Source: Winogradskyella sp. PG-2 (GTDB lineage: Bacteria; Bacteroidota; Bacteroidia; Flavobacteriales; Flavobacteriaceae). Taken from it: a DNA stretch of 64,000 nucleotides. The translations under genes were made by a program, and so were the position numbers. The stretch spans positions 294,501 through 358,500 of the forward strand of contig NZ_AP014583.1 of assembly GCF_000828715.1 (NCBI RefSeq). Reading direction: 5' to 3'. The notes beneath the pieces are model-generated. The model did not search any database. It had not been told where the DNA came from and saw only the letters and a program-made list of their open reading frames with translations. Position 1 is the first letter of the stretch. Each line of letters opens with the position of its first letter. Of this stretch, positions 18,529 to 26,411 are shown one piece after another.

Positions 18529-20877
18529 ATGAAGCATTTTTTAGTATATACCACCTTATTATTAACACTATTTTCTTATTCGCAGAATATTAGTGTAAAT
18601 AGTCAAACTTATACTCCTCAACAACTCATTGAAGATATTTTAATTGATAGTGATTGTATTACTAATGTCTTAGTAACAAATATTGTAGGTGGAGATTTTG
18701 GTGGTATAGAGCAAAGCTATGGTTTTTTTGATGCAACCGGTACTACATTTCCTTTTGAAAGTGGCATTGTCCTTAGTACTGGAAGGTTAGTTAATGTACC
18801 TGGACCAAACAATACGCTAAGTGACGATGATGCACCTAACTGGGAAGGAGATTCAGATTTAGAATTTTCCTTAAATGAAACCAATACATTAAATGCAACT
18901 CTACTAGAATTTGATTTTACATCTGTGGCATCTCAAGTAAGTTTTAGGTACATTTTTGCTTCAGAAGAATATCAAGAAAATAATCCCAACAGCTGTCAAT
19001 TCTCTGACTTATTTGGGTTTTTAATCAGACCAACAGTTGGGCAAAATCAATATGAAAATATTGCACTAGTACCTGACACAAACATACCAGTTAAAGCGAC
19101 AACAGTAACTCCTGGAGTGCCTGGAAGCTGTCCACCTGAAAACGAAACTTATTTTGGAAGTTACAACGGTGTCAATTCACCTATAAACTTTAATGGACAA
19201 ACTGCTGTTTTAACTGCAACTGCTAACGTAGTTCCTAATCAATCCTACCATGTAAAATTGGTAATTGCAGATGAACAAAACTTTAGGTTTGATTCCGCTG
19301 TGTTTTTAGAAGCTGGTAGTTTTCAATTATCAACAGATTTGGGACCAAGCCGACTCATTGCAACAGGAAACGCTTTGTGTGAAGGAGAAACTCTAGATCT
19401 CATTGTTGATGAAGCTGGATTACCCTCTATTGATTGGTATAAAGATGATATTCTAATACAATCAACTCCAAGTGGATGTGTAGGTTGTGAGACATTTACT
19501 ATAATCGAACCAGGAACTTATACTGTTGAAGTAGGTCTTGCAGATGGTTGTATTTCCTTTGGAGAAGTGGTTATTGAATATTCTCCTTTACCTGTCGGAC
19601 AAGATTCAATTTTAATAGAATGTGATGTAAATCAAGATGGATTAACCACTTTTAATCTCTTTGATGCTACTAATAATTTAACTAACTCTGATGACTCATT
19701 AGCAATTCAAAATTTTTATCTAACAGAATCTGATGCTGAAAATAATATAAATCCAGTTTCAAATCCAACCAATTTTCAGAATACAGCACCTTTTCAAACA
19801 GTTTTCGCAAGAGTCATAAATGCTGCAAATTGTTTTGATATTGCTGAATTAGAATTACAAACATCTAATAATATAATAAGTATACCAGATTTAGGTGCCT
19901 GTGATGGAGACATTAGAGATGGTTTTGCAAATTTTACACTAAATGACATCGCTGCATCAATTATAACTCAGATACCTACGAATGCTGAAGTCACATATTA
20001 TGAAAACGAATCAGATGCATTAAGTGAGGTTAATGCACTACAAAGTAACTATGAAAATAGTATAGTAGATTCACAAACCATATTCGTGAAAATTAAAAAC
20101 AATAATCAATGTTTTAGTATTACAACCGTTAACCTCAATGTACTTTATACTCCACTTTTAGAACAGGATGAAACTATCCTTTACTGCCTTAATGCATTCC
20201 CAGAAACAATAACGATTTATGGAGGTATCCTCAATGATTTACCTAATAACTATTATTATCAATGGTTCTATAATGGAACGTTGACAGATGTTACAACATT
20301 ATTTAATGAGATTAACGAGGTTGGTATATATACTGTTATTGTTACAGATCCTAATGGCTGTTCAGCTCGTAGAACAATTACTATAAATCCTTCTGAAATT
20401 GCCATAATTGAAAATATCACCATAGAAGGTATTGCCCCAAATAACACTGTAACTATAGATGTTACTGGAAATGGTTTTTATGACTTTGCTGTAGATGATA
20501 TTGATGGTTTTTATCAAGAAAGCAATGTGTTTACCAATTTATCAGCAGGTTTTCACACCTTTTATATACGAGATAGAAATGGTTGTGGCATTACAGAAGA
20601 AATCATTTCTGTTCTTGGTTTTCCAAAATTCTTTACACCAAATGGAGATACTGACAACGAAACATGGAAAGTGAGAGGTACCAATACGCAATTCAGTCAA
20701 TTAGAATCTATTAATATTTTTAATCGTTACGGAAAACTAATCATACAACTCAATTCAGAACAAACAAGTTGGGATGGCAATCTTAATGGAAATAAACTAG
20801 CTAGTGATGATTATTGGTATGTCGCAAAGTTTATAGACGGCAGATCTTATACTGGTCATTTTGCGCTCAAGCGATAA
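18529..20877 (+). CDS. Choice-of-anchor L domain protein, short form (two DxDG beta domains), T9SS type B tail
   Basis: The product is 782 residues with signal peptide MKHFLVYTTLLLTLFSYSQ. The choice-of-anchor L domain occupies about residues 20-270 (FPFESGIVLSTGRLV, FRYIFASEEYQENN, FDSAVFLEAGSF). An Ig-like domain (about 275-355) and only two Cys-Asp beta domains (CDVNQDG, CDGDIRDG) follow. The final Ig-like pair is related to that of the first two genes of the cluster (YCLNAFPETI; FHTFYIRDRNGCGITEE) more than to its immediate neighbours. The type B tail is FFTPNGDTDNETWKVRG ... GHFALKR. The cluster thus mixes front ends, repeat numbers and back ends. It lies 124 bases upstream of the HTCS gene. 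Confidence 0.85.
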   Translation: MKHFLVYTTLLLTLFSYSQNISVNSQTYTPQQLIEDILIDSDCITNVLVTNIVGGDFGGIEQSYGFFDATGTTFPFESGIVLSTGRLVNVPGPNNTLSDDDAPNWEGDSDLEFSLNETNTLNATLLEFDFTSVASQVSFRYIFASEEYQENNPNSCQFSDLFGFLIRPTVGQNQYENIALVPDTNIPVKATTVTPGVPGSCPPENETYFGSYNGVNSPINFNGQTAVLTATANVVPNQSYHVKLVIADEQNFRFDSAVFLEAGSFQLSTDLGPSRLIATGNALCEGETLDLIVDEAGLPSIDWYKDDILIQSTPSGCVGCETFTIIEPGTYTVEVGLADGCISFGEVVIEYSPLPVGQDSILIECDVNQDGLTTFNLFDATNNLTNSDDSLAIQNFYLTESDAENNINPVSNPTNFQNTAPFQTVFARVINAANCFDIAELELQTSNNIISIPDLGACDGDIRDGFANFTLNDIAASIITQIPTNAEVTYYENESDALSEVNALQSNYENSIVDSQTIFVKIKNNNQCFSITTVNLNVLYTPLLEQDETILYCLNAFPETITIYGGILNDLPNNYYYQWFYNGTLTDVTTLFNEINEVGIYTVIVTDPNGCSARRTITINPSEIAIIENITIEGIAPNNTVTIDVTGNGFYDFAVDDIDGFYQESNVFTNLSAGFHTFYIRDRNGCGITEEIISVLGFPKFFTPNGDTDNETWKVRGTNTQFSQLESINIFNRYGKLIIQLNSEQTSWDGNLNGNKLASDDYWYVAKFIDGRSYTGHFALKR

Positions 20878-20905
20878 TCAAAATTAATATTTCATTTTTA
20901 GGACA

Positions 20906-20934
20906 TGTTACATGCGTAACACCCTTTGTTACAT
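20906..20934 (+). promoter_or_regulatory. Candidate HTCS/AraC binding site A: two TGTTACAT half-sites 21 bp apart
   Basis: TGTTACAT is present at 20906-20913 and again at 20927-20934, a start-to-start distance of exactly 21 bp. An inverted GTAACA (20916-20921) lies between them. The same arrangement occurs at 23905-23933. Tandem half-sites spaced by 21 bp are typical of AraC-family binding, and the gene downstream encodes an AraC domain. Binding itself is inferred. Confidence 0.5.
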
Positions 20935-20963
20935 AATTACCAGAGTTAACTCATTCATATTTA

Positions 20964-20971
20964 TAATATTG
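20964..20971 (+). promoter_or_regulatory. Imperfect -7 element TAATATTG of the HTCS gene
   Basis: This differs from TAnnTTTG at one base. It starts 37 bp after the second half-site of site A, the same distance as at the second locus. No good -33 element is present, as expected for an activator-dependent promoter. The start of transcription would be about 20976, which supports translation from 21002. Confidence 0.4.
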
Positions 20972-21001
20972 TATATATTAAATTTATCAGTTAATATTAT
21001 C

Positions 21002-23863
21002 ATGAATTTAAAGTATATCATCATTATCTTAATATTCCCTCTAATTTGTATTGGGCAAAATCAAGAAAAAATTGATTCTTTAAAAGCGCTCATTAAAACA
21101 TCTAAAAAATTATATAAAAAAGGCCTATTAGATAGTAGCTATAAATATGCAAAAGTTAGTTACAATTTGGCGAAACAACTAAATGCCGATTCCTTACAGG
21201 TAGAAATTTGTGGAACTCTGAGTATACTTGAGCCTAATTTAACAAAAGCATTAGCCTATATAGAGGAGTCTGAGCAATTTGCTATAAAAAACAATCAATG
21301 GAAACACCTAAAAAACATCTATTATACTAGAGGTGCGCTCTATTACAGAAAAAACATGAATGGCAGTGCTCTCGAGCATTTTCTTAGATTAGATTCTCTT
21401 TTAGAAATTAAGCAACGAGACAAATTCTTAACTGCCATGACTAAAGTAAAAATTATCGAAATTCTTTATGAATCGCGTTCTGTCAATGACACCAGTTATT
21501 TTCCTCAATTAAATAAAAACATTAATGATGGTCTTAAATTAGTTGAAGACGGATTAAAAATTGAAAAAGATAGTCTAGACTTCTACAATGCAAATTTTCT
21601 TAATGTCCCAGCAGCTATTTTTTACGAATATCAAGCCTATTTAGATACGGAAAGAAATCACCCTCAAAAAGCCATTGCTAATTACCAAATAGCACTAACA
21701 TATACTGTACATAGTGATACTATATTTAAGGAAAATCATCTTAGAAAATCTTTAATCTATAATGGATTAGCAAACTTATATAATAAAAACAATCAACTAG
21801 ATTCAGCTTTATATTATTTCAAAAAAGAATTAAAAGCAATTAATAAAAGTACTGACACTCTAAAAATGGCAATTACGCATTATAACATTGCCAAATTTTA
21901 CAATACTAATAAAAAACCAGAAAAGGCATTAGAGCACTTAAATACGTCTCAGGAACTTATGGATAATGCTTATTTTGTTCGTGAAGAAAACGAGTATGAC
22001 ATCCAAGAAATCTTTGCAAGTGTCTATTTTAATCTCGGGAAATTTGATAAAGCATTTGAGGCATCAGAAAAAGCAAGACATCACCTTATGTCAATTCAAA
22101 CCGAATTTAATAAGAAAAATATATCAGAGCTTGAAACAAAGTACCAGACCTCTAAAAAGGAACAAGAGATTAAATTGCTTAAATCTCAAAATGAAATCAT
22201 AGAAGAACAAAAAAAGAACGAACGCTATATTTTGTTAGGGAGTATATGTATTCTTTCTATTATTGGTTTTGCTCTATATTTTCTTTTTCGAAATCGTCAA
22301 AAAACAAACACCAAATTAAAGGAATTAGACACACTAAAATCTAACTTCTTTGCTAATATTTCGCATGAGTTTCGCACACCTTTAACATTAATAAACAGTC
22401 CTATCGATGATATTTTAACAGAAGATTCTATATCTAATCAAAAGCGACAACAATTTACTATAGCCAAGCAAAATTCTGAACGGCTTTTAAAACTTGTTAA
22501 TCAAGTTCTAGACTTATCTAAAATTGATGAAGGGCAGTTAAAATTAAAGCTACAACAAGGCAATGTGCTTCAACTTATTTTAGCACTAAGTGAAGCTTTC
22601 ACTTACCAAGCACTACAAAAAAATATTAGCTATATCCTTAATATAAATCATAGTATTGAGGAGGTTTGGTTTGATAAAGATGCTATTGAAAAGATAGCAA
22701 TTAACCTTTTATCTAATGCCATAAAATATACACCAGAAAATGGATTTATAACAACTGAAGCCTATATAGAAAAAAACAGACTATTTCTAAAAGTAAAAAA
22801 CTCTGGAAGAGGCTTAACAGCTTTTGAACTCGATAATATTTTTGGGCGTTTTTACCAAACTAATGAGCAAAATCAAGGTTCTGGTATTGGTTTAGCTCTG
22901 GTTAAAGAATTGGTAGAATTACATAAAGGAAAAATCGAAGTTCATAGTATACCAAACAAGGAAACACTATTTAGCCTCAGTCTATCTGTGGACGAAAATA
23001 ACTTCAAAAACAACACTATTTTAGTTAAGTCTAATAACGAAATTACAACCGAGACACATTTACACTCAGACCCTAAAATTGAAGATGATGAGGTCTTTAC
23101 AAATAGTGACTTACCTATTCTACTAATCGTAGAAGACAATGAAGACTTAAGGCATTTAATAAAACATATTTTTAAAGACAATTATAGTATTATTACTGCA
23201 CCGAACGGAAAAATTGGAGTTGAACTGGCTTTAGAACATATTCCAGATCTTATTATTTCGGATATTATGATGCCTATCAAAGATGGTATTGCGCTTACTA
23301 AAGACATAAAAAATGATGAGCGATCATCGCATATCCCAATAATATTACTGACGGCAAAAGCAGAAGTAGAAAGTCAGTTCTCAGGTATAGATTCTGGTGC
23401 CGACGATTATATTACCAAGCCTTTTGACAAAAAATTATTAGCACTTAAAGTCGAAAAACTCATTGCATCGAGGAAACAACTACAATTGCGTTACAGCCAA
23501 GAACTGGTATTACTACCAAAAGATATTTCTATTACTAATTTAGATGAACAGTTCTTGGAAAAAGTACAAACTACATTAGACAAAAACCTCATCGAGCCCT
23601 CATTTAATGTTACGGAATTCTCAGAAGCTGTTGGCATGAGTCGTATGCAATTACACAGAAAACTCAAAGCATTGACTGGTTTTACAGCATCAGAATTTAT
23701 TCGTTCTCAACGTCTAAAGCTGGCTGCGCAGTTTCTAAAAACCTCAGATATTAATATCTCGCAAGTTGGGTATTCTGTAGGTTTTAATGACCATTCTTAC
23801 TTTACCAAATGCTTTAAAGACTTTTACAAATGCACACCAACGGAGTATACAAAACGTAAATAA
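21002..23863 (+). CDS. Hybrid two-component system regulator (HTCS) with TPR sensor, kinase, receiver and AraC domains
   Basis: A single protein holds the sensor, the kinase and the transcription factor. From the ATG at 21002 it has 953 residues; an ATG at 20912 is rejected because it lies inside the candidate operator and ahead of the signal peptide. Visible parts are: signal peptide (1-18), TPR-like helical region predicted periplasmic (about 20-365), coiled coil, membrane helix (about 408-429), HisKA with ISHEFRTPL (His about 455), HATPase with NLLSNAIKYTP and GSGIGLALVKEL, receiver (VEDNED; Asp about 754 in IISDIMMP; Lys in ITKPFD), and AraC HTH (about 850-953, SRMQLHRKLKALTGFT, VGFNDHSYFTKCFK). 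It lacks the Reg_prop/Y_Y_Y propeller of glycan-sensing HTCS. Context suggests control of its own gene and the locus at 23977-26213. Confidence 0.9.
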   Translation: MNLKYIIIILIFPLICIGQNQEKIDSLKALIKTSKKLYKKGLLDSSYKYAKVSYNLAKQLNADSLQVEICGTLSILEPNLTKALAYIEESEQFAIKNNQWKHLKNIYYTRGALYYRKNMNGSALEHFLRLDSLLEIKQRDKFLTAMTKVKIIEILYESRSVNDTSYFPQLNKNINDGLKLVEDGLKIEKDSLDFYNANFLNVPAAIFYEYQAYLDTERNHPQKAIANYQIALTYTVHSDTIFKENHLRKSLIYNGLANLYNKNNQLDSALYYFKKELKAINKSTDTLKMAITHYNIAKFYNTNKKPEKALEHLNTSQELMDNAYFVREENEYDIQEIFASVYFNLGKFDKAFEASEKARHHLMSIQTEFNKKNISELETKYQTSKKEQEIKLLKSQNEIIEEQKKNERYILLGSICILSIIGFALYFLFRNRQKTNTKLKELDTLKSNFFANISHEFRTPLTLINSPIDDILTEDSISNQKRQQFTIAKQNSERLLKLVNQVLDLSKIDEGQLKLKLQQGNVLQLILALSEAFTYQALQKNISYILNINHSIEEVWFDKDAIEKIAINLLSNAIKYTPENGFITTEAYIEKNRLFLKVKNSGRGLTAFELDNIFGRFYQTNEQNQGSGIGLALVKELVELHKGKIEVHSIPNKETLFSLSLSVDENNFKNNTILVKSNNEITTETHLHSDPKIEDDEVFTNSDLPILLIVEDNEDLRHLIKHIFKDNYSIITAPNGKIGVELALEHIPDLIISDIMMPIKDGIALTKDIKNDERSSHIPIILLTAKAEVESQFSGIDSGADDYITKPFDKKLLALKVEKLIASRKQLQLRYSQELVLLPKDISITNLDEQFLEKVQTTLDKNLIEPSFNVTEFSEAVGMSRMQLHRKLKALTGFTASEFIRSQRLKLAAQFLKTSDINISQVGYSVGFNDHSYFTKCFKDFYKCTPTEYTKRK

Positions 23864-23904
23864 AACTAACTTCAAAACCCTTAGAACCCTTATTATTAAT
23901 AGTA

Positions 23905-23933
23905 TGTTACAATAGTTACAACTCTTGTTACAT
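23905..23933 (+). promoter_or_regulatory. Candidate HTCS/AraC binding site B: two TGTTACA half-sites 21 bp apart
   Basis: TGTTACAA (23905-23912) and TGTTACAT (23926-23933) are 21 bp apart, with a further AGTTACAA between them (23914-23921). Spacing and sequence match site A upstream of the HTCS gene. The similarity continues a few bases downstream, with CAG at matching places. The site ends about 30 bp before the -7 box at 23963. Confidence 0.5.
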
Positions 23934-23962
23934 ACCTCACAGTCTTCTTATTGGTATGCCTA

Positions 23963-23970
23963 TAGTTTTG
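23963..23970 (+). promoter_or_regulatory. -7 promoter element TAGTTTTG
   Basis: This is an exact TAnnTTTG match, starting 37 bp after the second half-site of site B. No TTTG is found at -33, which fits activator dependence. The next ATG (23977) is only seven bases further, so the transcript would be nearly leaderless. Confidence 0.5.
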
Positions 23971-23976
23971 TGGTGT

Positions 23977-24129
23977 ATGAAAAAAAAACGTACAACCTAC
24001 AAAAGCGAAATTGACCATTTTCAGTCAAAAACGATTTACATAAATGTTAATCATCTCACTTCTGGTAAATATGTTTTAAACATCACACATAATAATAAAA
24101 TCATAAAGAAAACCACTTTTAATAAATAA
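23977..24129 (+). CDS. 50-residue peptide resembling the end of a T9SS type A sorting domain
   Basis: The small reading frame encodes 50 residues beginning MKKKRTTYKSEIDHFQSK. Its second half, INVNHLTSGKYVLNITHNN with KIIKKTTF after it, follows the type A (Por_secre_tail) pattern of xxVxxLxSGxYxLxIxxxxxxxxKKFxx. It has no signal peptide, so it cannot use the T9SS in the normal way. An in-frame ATG at 23956 would add seven residues but overlaps the -7 box. It sits between the HTCS and the fibre-like gene, directly behind the candidate AraC site. It may be a remnant tail, a small regulator or a decoy; no function is claimed. Being short, it could also be non-coding. Confidence 0.45.
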   Translation: MKKKRTTYKSEIDHFQSKTIYINVNHLTSGKYVLNITHNNKIIKKTTFNK

Positions 24130-24222
24130 TCTGATAAAACTAAAATCTACAGACACCCATGCAACGATTTAAAGATGACATAACTTAAAGATTAGAGAGA
24201 TATAAAACATATCTATCTAACA

Positions 24223-24254
24223 AAAGAAAGCCGCTGTAGGGAGCGGCTTTCTTT
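24223..24254 (+). terminator. Strong hairpin, terminator or attenuator
   Basis: A perfect 13-bp stem AAAGAAAGCCGCT / AGCGGCTTTCTTT encloses a six-base loop. The GC-rich core followed by TTTCTTT fits an intrinsic terminator. It lies 24 bases before the ATG at 24279 with no -7 element in between, so transcripts reaching that gene probably read through the hairpin, which points to attenuation. The rest of 24130-24222 shows no gene. Confidence 0.65.
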
Positions 24255-24278
24255 AAAATATTAGCTAAAAACAAAAAA

Positions 24279-26213
24279 ATGAAAAATTATCTCACACTCT
24301 GTATTATTATGATTTGTATTACTTCTGTGTTAAATTCACAAGTTGGCATTAATACTACAGATCCACAAGCTCAATTAGATATTCGTTCGTCAAATCAAGC
24401 CGCACCAATAGCTACGGATGGCATACTCATCCCAAAAGTAGATGTGTTTCCAACTGGAGTCAGTTCAAATCAAGATGCCATGATGGTTTACCTTACGACT
24501 ACAGTTGGTAGTGACGCACCAGGATTTTATTACTACAGTCATGGAGCGGGATGGTTACCAATTGGCAGTGGAGCAAGAATAATTAATGATTTAATAGATG
24601 GTAAATCTGATAATGATGGCTCAGATAATGGTTCTTCAATTTTTTTAGGTATTGATGCAGGTCTTAATGATGATAGTTCCAATAATCATAATATAGGTGT
24701 TGGATTTCAATCTCTTCGTTTAAATAGTACAGGCAGTGAAAATACAGCAATTGGACATCAAGCTTTATCTTTAAATACAACAGGTACTCTAAATGTAGCA
24801 ACAGGATTTAGGGCTCTATTTCTTAATGCAGAAGGAAGTTATAATACAGCCACAGGATATAGGGCTTTGCGATATAATACAGAAGGAAATGGAAATGTAG
24901 CAACAGGATATCAATCTTTATACCGTAACATAACAGGGAATTCTAATATTGCAACTGGAAATAACAGCTTACTCTCAAATACTGAAGGGGATTATAATAT
25001 TGCTACTGGAACTAGAGCCTTAGGTGAGAATTTAATTGGAAGCTTTAATATAGCTAATGGTTATTATGCTTTAAATTTAAATACTGAAGGAAATTCTAAT
25101 ATCGCTATTGGAACTCAAAGTCAATATTCAAATATTACAGGTGATTATAATGTCGCTTATGGTGCTCAATCTTTATATGGTAACTCAACAGGATCTTACA
25201 ATATTGCTTTAGGTTATCGTGCAGGTTATAATGAAACAGGTTCTAATAGATTATATATAGAAAACAGTAGTTCTGCTTTTCCCTTAATTTACGGTGAATT
25301 CGATACTGATCTTTTAAGAATAAATGGCACTTTAGATATCAATAATGCGTATCAATTCCCTACAGCAGATGGAACTGTAAATCAAATCATGCAAACTGAT
25401 GGCGCAGGAAATGTGACTTGGGCTAATGCGGTAATCAATGAAATAAATGATTTAACAGATGCAAAGTCAGATAATGATGGTTCAGAAAATGGTTCGTCCA
25501 TTTTTTTAGGTATTGGAGCTGGTATTAATGACGATAGTTCAGATAACCGAAATATAGGAATTGGATATCAGTCTCTTAATTTAACAAATATAGGTGATAA
25601 TAATGTAGCTTTTGATTATCAATCTTTAATTAATAACTCAACTGGATCTAATAACATCGCAATTGGGTATGAAACTCTAAATAATAATATAACAGGATCT
25701 AGTAACATCGCAATTGGTTTTCAAGCAGGTTATAATGAAACAGGATCAAATAGATTATATATAGAAAATTCAGGTACAAATAACGCTCTTATTTATGGCG
25801 AATTTGATAATGACTTCATACGTATAAATGGCAGTCTAGATGTTACAGATGATTTAAGTGTTACTGATAATTTGAATGTCACTGGTACAATAGACGTAAC
25901 TGAAGAAATAAATCGAGTAGCAACAGGTAATGCTAACATCGTTCCTATTGCTTATGGAACAGTTGAGTCTAATGGTAATGTTTTAAGTGGTACAGGTAAT
26001 TTTACAGCAAGTTTAGCTTCTGGTGTTTTAACCATTAGTGTCAATACTGTAACATTAAGTGTGAATAATACCTCATGTGTAGTAACACCTTATTCAACTG
26101 CTTTTAGAACATCTAGCATTATTATAAGTGGTGGAGATATACAAGTTCGTATATTCAATAGTTCTGGCACTTTAACACCAACAACCTTTCAATTTACTAT
26201 TTATAAATTATAG
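24279..26213 (+). CDS. Secreted fibre-like protein with YadA-head-like repeats
   Basis: This encodes 644 residues with a signal peptide (MKNYLTLCIIMICITSVLNS) followed by VGINTTDPQAQLDIRSS, an opening common in Bacteroidota fibre-like proteins. Eleven 17-residue repeats (24681-25238) of the form GxxNIATGYxALxxNTx and four more (25542-25742) resemble the left-handed beta-roll of YadA-type heads. Both blocks end in the same module (AGYNETGSNRLYIENS, then LIYGEFDxD and RINGxLD). The last 100 residues are a beta domain ending FQFTIYKL. No T9SS tail is seen, nor an obvious membrane anchor, so export beyond the Sec step is unclear. Adhesin or fibre is inference. It may be controlled by the HTCS upstream. 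Confidence 0.7.
   Translation: MKNYLTLCIIMICITSVLNSQVGINTTDPQAQLDIRSSNQAAPIATDGILIPKVDVFPTGVSSNQDAMMVYLTTTVGSDAPGFYYYSHGAGWLPIGSGARIINDLIDGKSDNDGSDNGSSIFLGIDAGLNDDSSNNHNIGVGFQSLRLNSTGSENTAIGHQALSLNTTGTLNVATGFRALFLNAEGSYNTATGYRALRYNTEGNGNVATGYQSLYRNITGNSNIATGNNSLLSNTEGDYNIATGTRALGENLIGSFNIANGYYALNLNTEGNSNIAIGTQSQYSNITGDYNVAYGAQSLYGNSTGSYNIALGYRAGYNETGSNRLYIENSSSAFPLIYGEFDTDLLRINGTLDINNAYQFPTADGTVNQIMQTDGAGNVTWANAVINEINDLTDAKSDNDGSENGSSIFLGIGAGINDDSSDNRNIGIGYQSLNLTNIGDNNVAFDYQSLINNSTGSNNIAIGYETLNNNITGSSNIAIGFQAGYNETGSNRLYIENSGTNNALIYGEFDNDFIRINGSLDVTDDLSVTDNLNVTGTIDVTEEINRVATGNANIVPIAYGTVESNGNVLSGTGNFTASLASGVLTISVNTVTLSVNNTSCVVTPYSTAFRTSSIIISGGDIQVRIFNSSGTLTPTTFQFTIYKL
24681..25238 (+). repeat. 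Eleven 51-bp repeats coding for 17-residue beta-roll units
   Basis: Units follow a strict 17-residue period with Gly at position 1, Asn at 4, a hydrophobic residue at 5, Gly at 8 and a conserved Ala/Ser-Leu at 11-12. The DNA sequence has diverged between units, so the array is old. Confidence 0.75.
25542..25742 (+). repeat. Second array of four 51-bp beta-roll repeats
   Basis: The period and consensus are the same as in the first array. It is followed by the same AGYNETGSNRLYIEN module, which suggests that repeats plus cap were duplicated together. Confidence 0.7.
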
Positions 26214-26376
26214 CATTATTAAATAAACGTCTTAAGTTCACTGCACAATTCTTAAAAACTCAGGTTTGCACTAATGCTTTTTTATAACAATTATATAGTC
26301 CAAAACTTATAATTGGAGTTATGAATTTTCTTTCAAAATAATATTACGAATACCTTTAGCAATCAGTAAAATGGAA

Positions 26377-26407
26377 TTGATTTCTGCTAATCTTTGTCGT
26401 AACTTTG
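26377..26407 (+). promoter_or_regulatory. uvrB promoter (-33 TTG, -7 TAACTTTG)
   Basis: TTG at 26377-26379 and TAACTTTG at 26400-26407 are 20 bp apart, the normal Bacteroidota geometry. The ATG of uvrB is at 26412, so the transcript would be leaderless or nearly so. Confidence 0.55.
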
Positions 26408-26411
26408 TGTT

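Noticed and set aside
566..20877. Polysaccharide utilisation locus
   Set aside because: An HTCS is present nearby, but there is no SusC/SusD pair and no glycoside hydrolase; the large genes are repeat proteins with sorting tails.
20912..21001. Longer N-terminus for the HTCS gene from the ATG at 20912
   Set aside because: It would place a second hydrophobic stretch before a good signal peptide and would start inside the candidate operator, ahead of the inferred transcription start.
24681..25742. CRISPR-like array, because of the regular 51-bp period
   Set aside because: The period is codon-based within an open frame, the units differ in sequence and no constant direct repeat or cas gene is present.
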